64,000 bases of DNA from Lasioglossum baleicum (Eukaryota > Arthropoda > Insecta > Hymenoptera > Halictidae), in NCBI RefSeq assembly GCF_051020765.1, contig NW_027469351.1, positions 1 to 64,000 on the forward strand, in the 5' to 3' direction. Below the pieces are notes generated by a model, which saw only the letters and a program-made list of their open reading frames with translations, did no database searches and was not told the DNA's origin. The position numbers and the translations under genes are program-made. This document shows, one piece after another, positions 61,101 to 64,000 of this stretch; within the stretch, counting starts at the first letter, position 1; each line of letters starts with the position of its first letter.

Positions 61101-64000
61101 GCGAGAAGATGCATCCCGCAGGCTAGTCGAGCACAAACACGTGCGAGAGGATGCATCCCGCAGGCTAGTCGAGCAAAAACACGTGCGAGAGGATGCATCC
61201 CGCAGGCTAGTCGAGTAAAAACACGTGCGAAAGGATGCATCCCGCAGGCTAGTCGAGCACAAACACGTGCGAGGTTTTGTGGGATGCGCATGCGCAGGTT
61301 TTGTGGGATGCGCATGCGCAGATTTCTTGGGATGCGCATGCGCAGGTTTTTTGGGATGCGCATGGCTAGTCGAGCAAAAACACGTGCGAGAGGATGCATC
61401 CCGCAGGCTAGTCGAGCAAAAACACGTGCGAGAGGATGCATCCCGCAGGCTAGTCGAGCAAAAACACGTGCGAGAGGATGCATCCCGCAGGCTAGTCGAG
61501 CAAAAACACGTGCGAGAGGATGCATCCCGCAGTCTAGTCGAGCAAAAACACGTGCGAGAGGATGCATCCCGCAGGCTAGTCGAGCAAAACCACGTGCGAG
61601 AGGATGCATCCCGCAGGCTAGTCGAGTAAAAACACGTGCGAGAGGATGCATCCTGCAGGCTAGTCGAGTAAAAACACGAGCGAGAGGATGCATCCCGCAG
61701 GCTAGTCGAGTAAAAACACGTGCGAGAGGATGCATCCCGCAGGCTAGTCGAGTAAAAACACGTGCAAGAGGATGCTTCCCGCAGGCTAGTCGAGTAAAAA
61801 CACGTGCGAGAGGATGCATCCCGCAGGCTAGTCGAGTAAAAACACGTGCGAGAGGATGCTTCCCGCAGGCTAGTCGAGTAAAAACACGTGCGAAAGGATG
61901 CATCCCGCAGGCTAGTCGAGCACAAACACGTGCGAGGTTTTGTGGGATGCGCATGCGCAGGTTTTGTGGGATGCGCATGCGCAGATTTTTTGGGATGCGC
62001 ATGCGCAGGTTTTTTGGGATGCGCATGGCTAGTCGAGCAAAAACACGTGCGAGAGGATGCATCCCGCAGGGTAGTCGAGTAAAAACACGTGCGAGAGGAT
62101 GCATCCCGCAGGCTAGTCGAGTAAAAACACGTGCGAGAGGATGCATCCCGCAGGCTAGTGGAGTAAAAACACGTGCGAGAGGATGCATCCCGCAGGCTAG
62201 TCGAATAAAAACACGTGCGAGACGATGCATCCCGCAGCCTAGACGAGTAAAAACACGTGCGAGAGGATGCATCCCGCAGGCTAGTCGAGCAAAAACACGT
62301 GCGAGAGGATGCATCCCGCAGGCTAGTCGAGTAAAAACACGTGCGAGAGGATGCATCCTGCAGGCTAGTCGAGTAAAAACACGTGCGAGAGGATGCATCC
62401 CGCAGGCTAGTCGAGTAAAAACACGTGCGAGAGGATGCATCCCGCAGGCTAGTCGAGTAAAAACACTTGCGAGGTTTCGTGGGATGCGCATGCGCAGGTT
62501 TCGTGGGATGCGCATGCGCAGGTTTTGTGGGATGCGCATGCGCAGATTTCTTGGGATGCGCATGCGCAGGTTTTTTGGGATGCGCATGGCTAGTCGAGCA
62601 AATACACGTGCGAGAGGATGCATCCCGCAGGCTAGTCGAGTAAAAACACGTGCGAGAGGATGCATCCTGCAGGCTAGTCGAGTAAAAACACGAGCGAGAG
62701 GATGCATCCCGCAGGCTAGTCGAGTAAAAACACGTGCGAGAGGATGCATCCCGCAGGCTAGTCGAGTAAAAACACGTGCAAGAGGATGCTTCCCGCAGGC
62801 TAGTCGAGTAAAAACACGTGCGAGAGGATGCATCCCGCAGGCTAGTCGAGTAAAAACACGTGCGAGAGGATGCATCCCGCAGGCTAGTCGAGTAAAAACA
62901 CGTGCGAGAGGATGCATCCCGCAGGCTAGTCGAGTAAAAACACGTGCGAGAGGATGCATCCCGCAGGCTAGTGGAGTAAAAACACGTGCGAGAGGATGCA
63001 TCCCGCAGGCTAGTCGAATAAAAACACGTGCGAGACGATGCATCCCGCAGCCTAGACGAGTAAAAACACGTGCGAGAGGATGCATCCCGCAGGCTAGTCG
63101 AGTAGAAACACGTGCAAGAGGATGCTTCCCGCAGGCTAGTCGAGTAAAAACACGTGCGTGAGGATGCATCCCGCAGGCTAGTCGAGTAAAAACACGTGCG
63201 AGAGGATGCTTCCCGCAGGCTAGTCGAGTAAAAACACGTGCGAGAGGATGCATCCCGCATGCTAGTCGAGTAAAAACACGTGCAAGAGGATGCTTCCCGC
63301 AGGCTAGTCGAGTAAAAACACGTGCGAGAGGATGCATCCCGCAGGCTAGTCGAGCAAAAACACGTGCGAGAGGATGCATCCCGCAGGCTAGTCGAGCAAA
63401 AACACGTGCGAGAGGATGCATCCCGCAGGCTAGTCGAGTAAAAACACGTGCGAGAGGATGCATCCTGCAGGCTAGTCGAGTAAAAACACGTGCGAGAGGA
63501 TGCATCCCGCAGGCTAGTCGAGTAAAAACACGTGCGAGAGGATGCATCCCGCAGGCTAGTCGAGTAGAAACACTTGCGAGGTTTCGTGGGATGCGCATGC
63601 GCAGGTTTCGTGGGATGCGCATGCGCAGGTTTTTTGGGATGCGCATGGCTAGTCGAGCAAATACACGTGCGAGAGGATGCATCCCGCAGGGTAGTCGAGT
63701 AAAAACACGTGCGAGAGGATGCATCCCGCAGGCTAGTCGAGTAAAAACACGTGCAAGAGGATGCTTCCCGCAGGCTAGTCGAGTAAAAACACGTGCGAGA
63801 GGATGCATCCCGCAGGCTAGTCGAGTAAAAACACGTGCGAGAGGATGCGTCCCGCAGGCTAGTCGAGCAAAAACACGTGCGAGAGGATGCATCCCGCAGG
63901 CTAGTCGAGCAAAAACACGTGCGAGAGGATGCATCCCGCAGGCTAGTCGAGCAAAAACACGTGCGGGAGGATGCATCCCGCAGTCTAGTCGAGCAAAAAC

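Larger units (their letters stand above)
1..64000 (+). repeat. Composite satellite array: 42-bp unit A with interspersed blocks of 24-bp unit B
   Basis: The window is filled end to end with one head-to-tail array; I saw no inverted copy and no stretch over ~50 bp that is not A or B. Unit A (clean example 7,081-7,122) has CAGGCTAGTCGAG, an A5 tract at 15-19, CACGTG at 20-25 and GGATGCATCC at 31-40; it is 23/42 G+C with four CpG. Unit B (example 5,550-5,573) is T-rich, then GGGA and the 12-bp palindrome TGCGCATGCGCA; it is 14/24 G+C. B blocks always replace the last part of an A unit after its GTGCGAG (base 29) and return to A at GCTAGTCGAG (base 4). There are 110 such blocks. The array runs off both window edges, so its true length is unknown. 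The satellite family is not one I recognise. A eukaryotic nuclear origin is inferred from size and architecture only. Confidence 0.97.
53171..64000 (+). repeat. Second large segment, right copy (matches 36,331-46,777)
   Basis: B blocks: 53,534-53,624; 53,693-53,759; 54,710-54,800; 55,457-55,594; 55,999-56,113; 57,106-57,172; 57,787-57,877; 57,946-58,060; 58,550-58,640; 58,751-58,841; 58,994-59,084; 59,237-59,327; 59,648-59,738; 59,891-59,981; 60,176-60,290; 60,527-60,593; 60,704-60,794; 60,863-60,953; 61,274-61,364; 61,937-62,027; 62,474-62,588; 63,581-63,647. From 58,0xx to the window end every block sits at +17,223 from the left copy. The match is still continuing at 64,000, so the duplicated segment is longer than 10.8 kb. 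Confidence 0.92.

Noticed and set aside
35777..63976. 9,399-residue minus-strand open frame
   Set aside because: It switches between the GMHPLARVF and RDASSRTC registers at 58,186, 55,54x, 40,963 and 38,70x, wherever a single-base indel occurs. A real protein would not tolerate repeated register changes.
1..64000. CRISPR array
   Set aside because: Repeats are directly adjacent with no unique spacers, and there are no cas genes. Differences between units are point variants.
1..64000. Telomere or rDNA spacer
   Set aside because: No TTAGGG/TTTAGGG-like repeats and no rRNA sequence is visible; units are 42 and 24 bp. An rDNA spacer origin cannot be excluded without flanks but has no support.
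1..64000. Transposon or retroelement fragments
   Set aside because: I looked for non-repeat islands, terminal inverted repeats and poly(A) ends; every stretch resolves into A or B units.

Overview
The whole 64-kb window is one tandem-repeat (satellite) array. I find no protein-coding gene, RNA gene, transposon, CRISPR array or unique-sequence island in it. Two building blocks, always on the same strand, account for it. Unit A is 42 bp (clean example 7,081-7,122): CAGGCTAGTCGAG, then an A5 tract, CACGTG, a purine-rich stretch and the palindrome GGATGCATCC. Unit B is 24 bp (example 5,550-5,573): a T-rich start, GGGA, then the perfect 12-bp palindrome TGCGCATGCGCA. B units occur only in short blocks of 3-6 (110 blocks, about 457 units by hand count, about 10.4 kb), inserted at one fixed point of A. 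The rest is roughly 1,270 A-equivalents.

This suggests a eukaryotic nuclear satellite (heterochromatin, centromere-, subtelomere- or B-chromosome-like). A bacterial or viral source is very unlikely for more than 1,200 gap-free monomers. Lineage cannot be named from the window. CpG is not depleted (four per 42-bp monomer), which argues weakly against a heavily methylated, old vertebrate satellite.

Layout: 1-4,868 is the same repeat but full of single-base insertions. It aligns to the clean stretch 16,252-21,023 with about 96 net extra bases, so it looks like an unpolished contig end. 4,869-11,422 continues that same copy without errors, so 1-11,422 and 16,252-27,778 are two copies of one ~11.5-kb segment. 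11,423-16,251 is a linker of A monomers and B blocks that is itself partly a copy of 17.4-19.6 kb. 27,779-36,330 is a subregion rich in a distinct B-block type containing GCATGTGCAG. 36,331-46,777 and 53,171-64,000 are two copies of a second segment differing by one 378-bp (9-monomer) indel and little else. Between them, 46,778-53,170 carries nested smaller duplications, including a 504-bp (12-monomer) tandem pair.

Because 42, 24 and the A/B junction offset are all compatible with a 3-nt frame, three of the six reading frames stay open for tens of kilobases. Conceptual proteins of about 9,400-10,300 residues appear on the minus strand, in two overlapping frames at once. These are arithmetic by-products and are not annotated as genes. 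What deserves a second look is the architecture: variant monomers in fixed cassettes, visible recombination junctions, a dense lattice of CACGTG and TGCGCATGCGCA sites, and A5 tracts every four helical turns.
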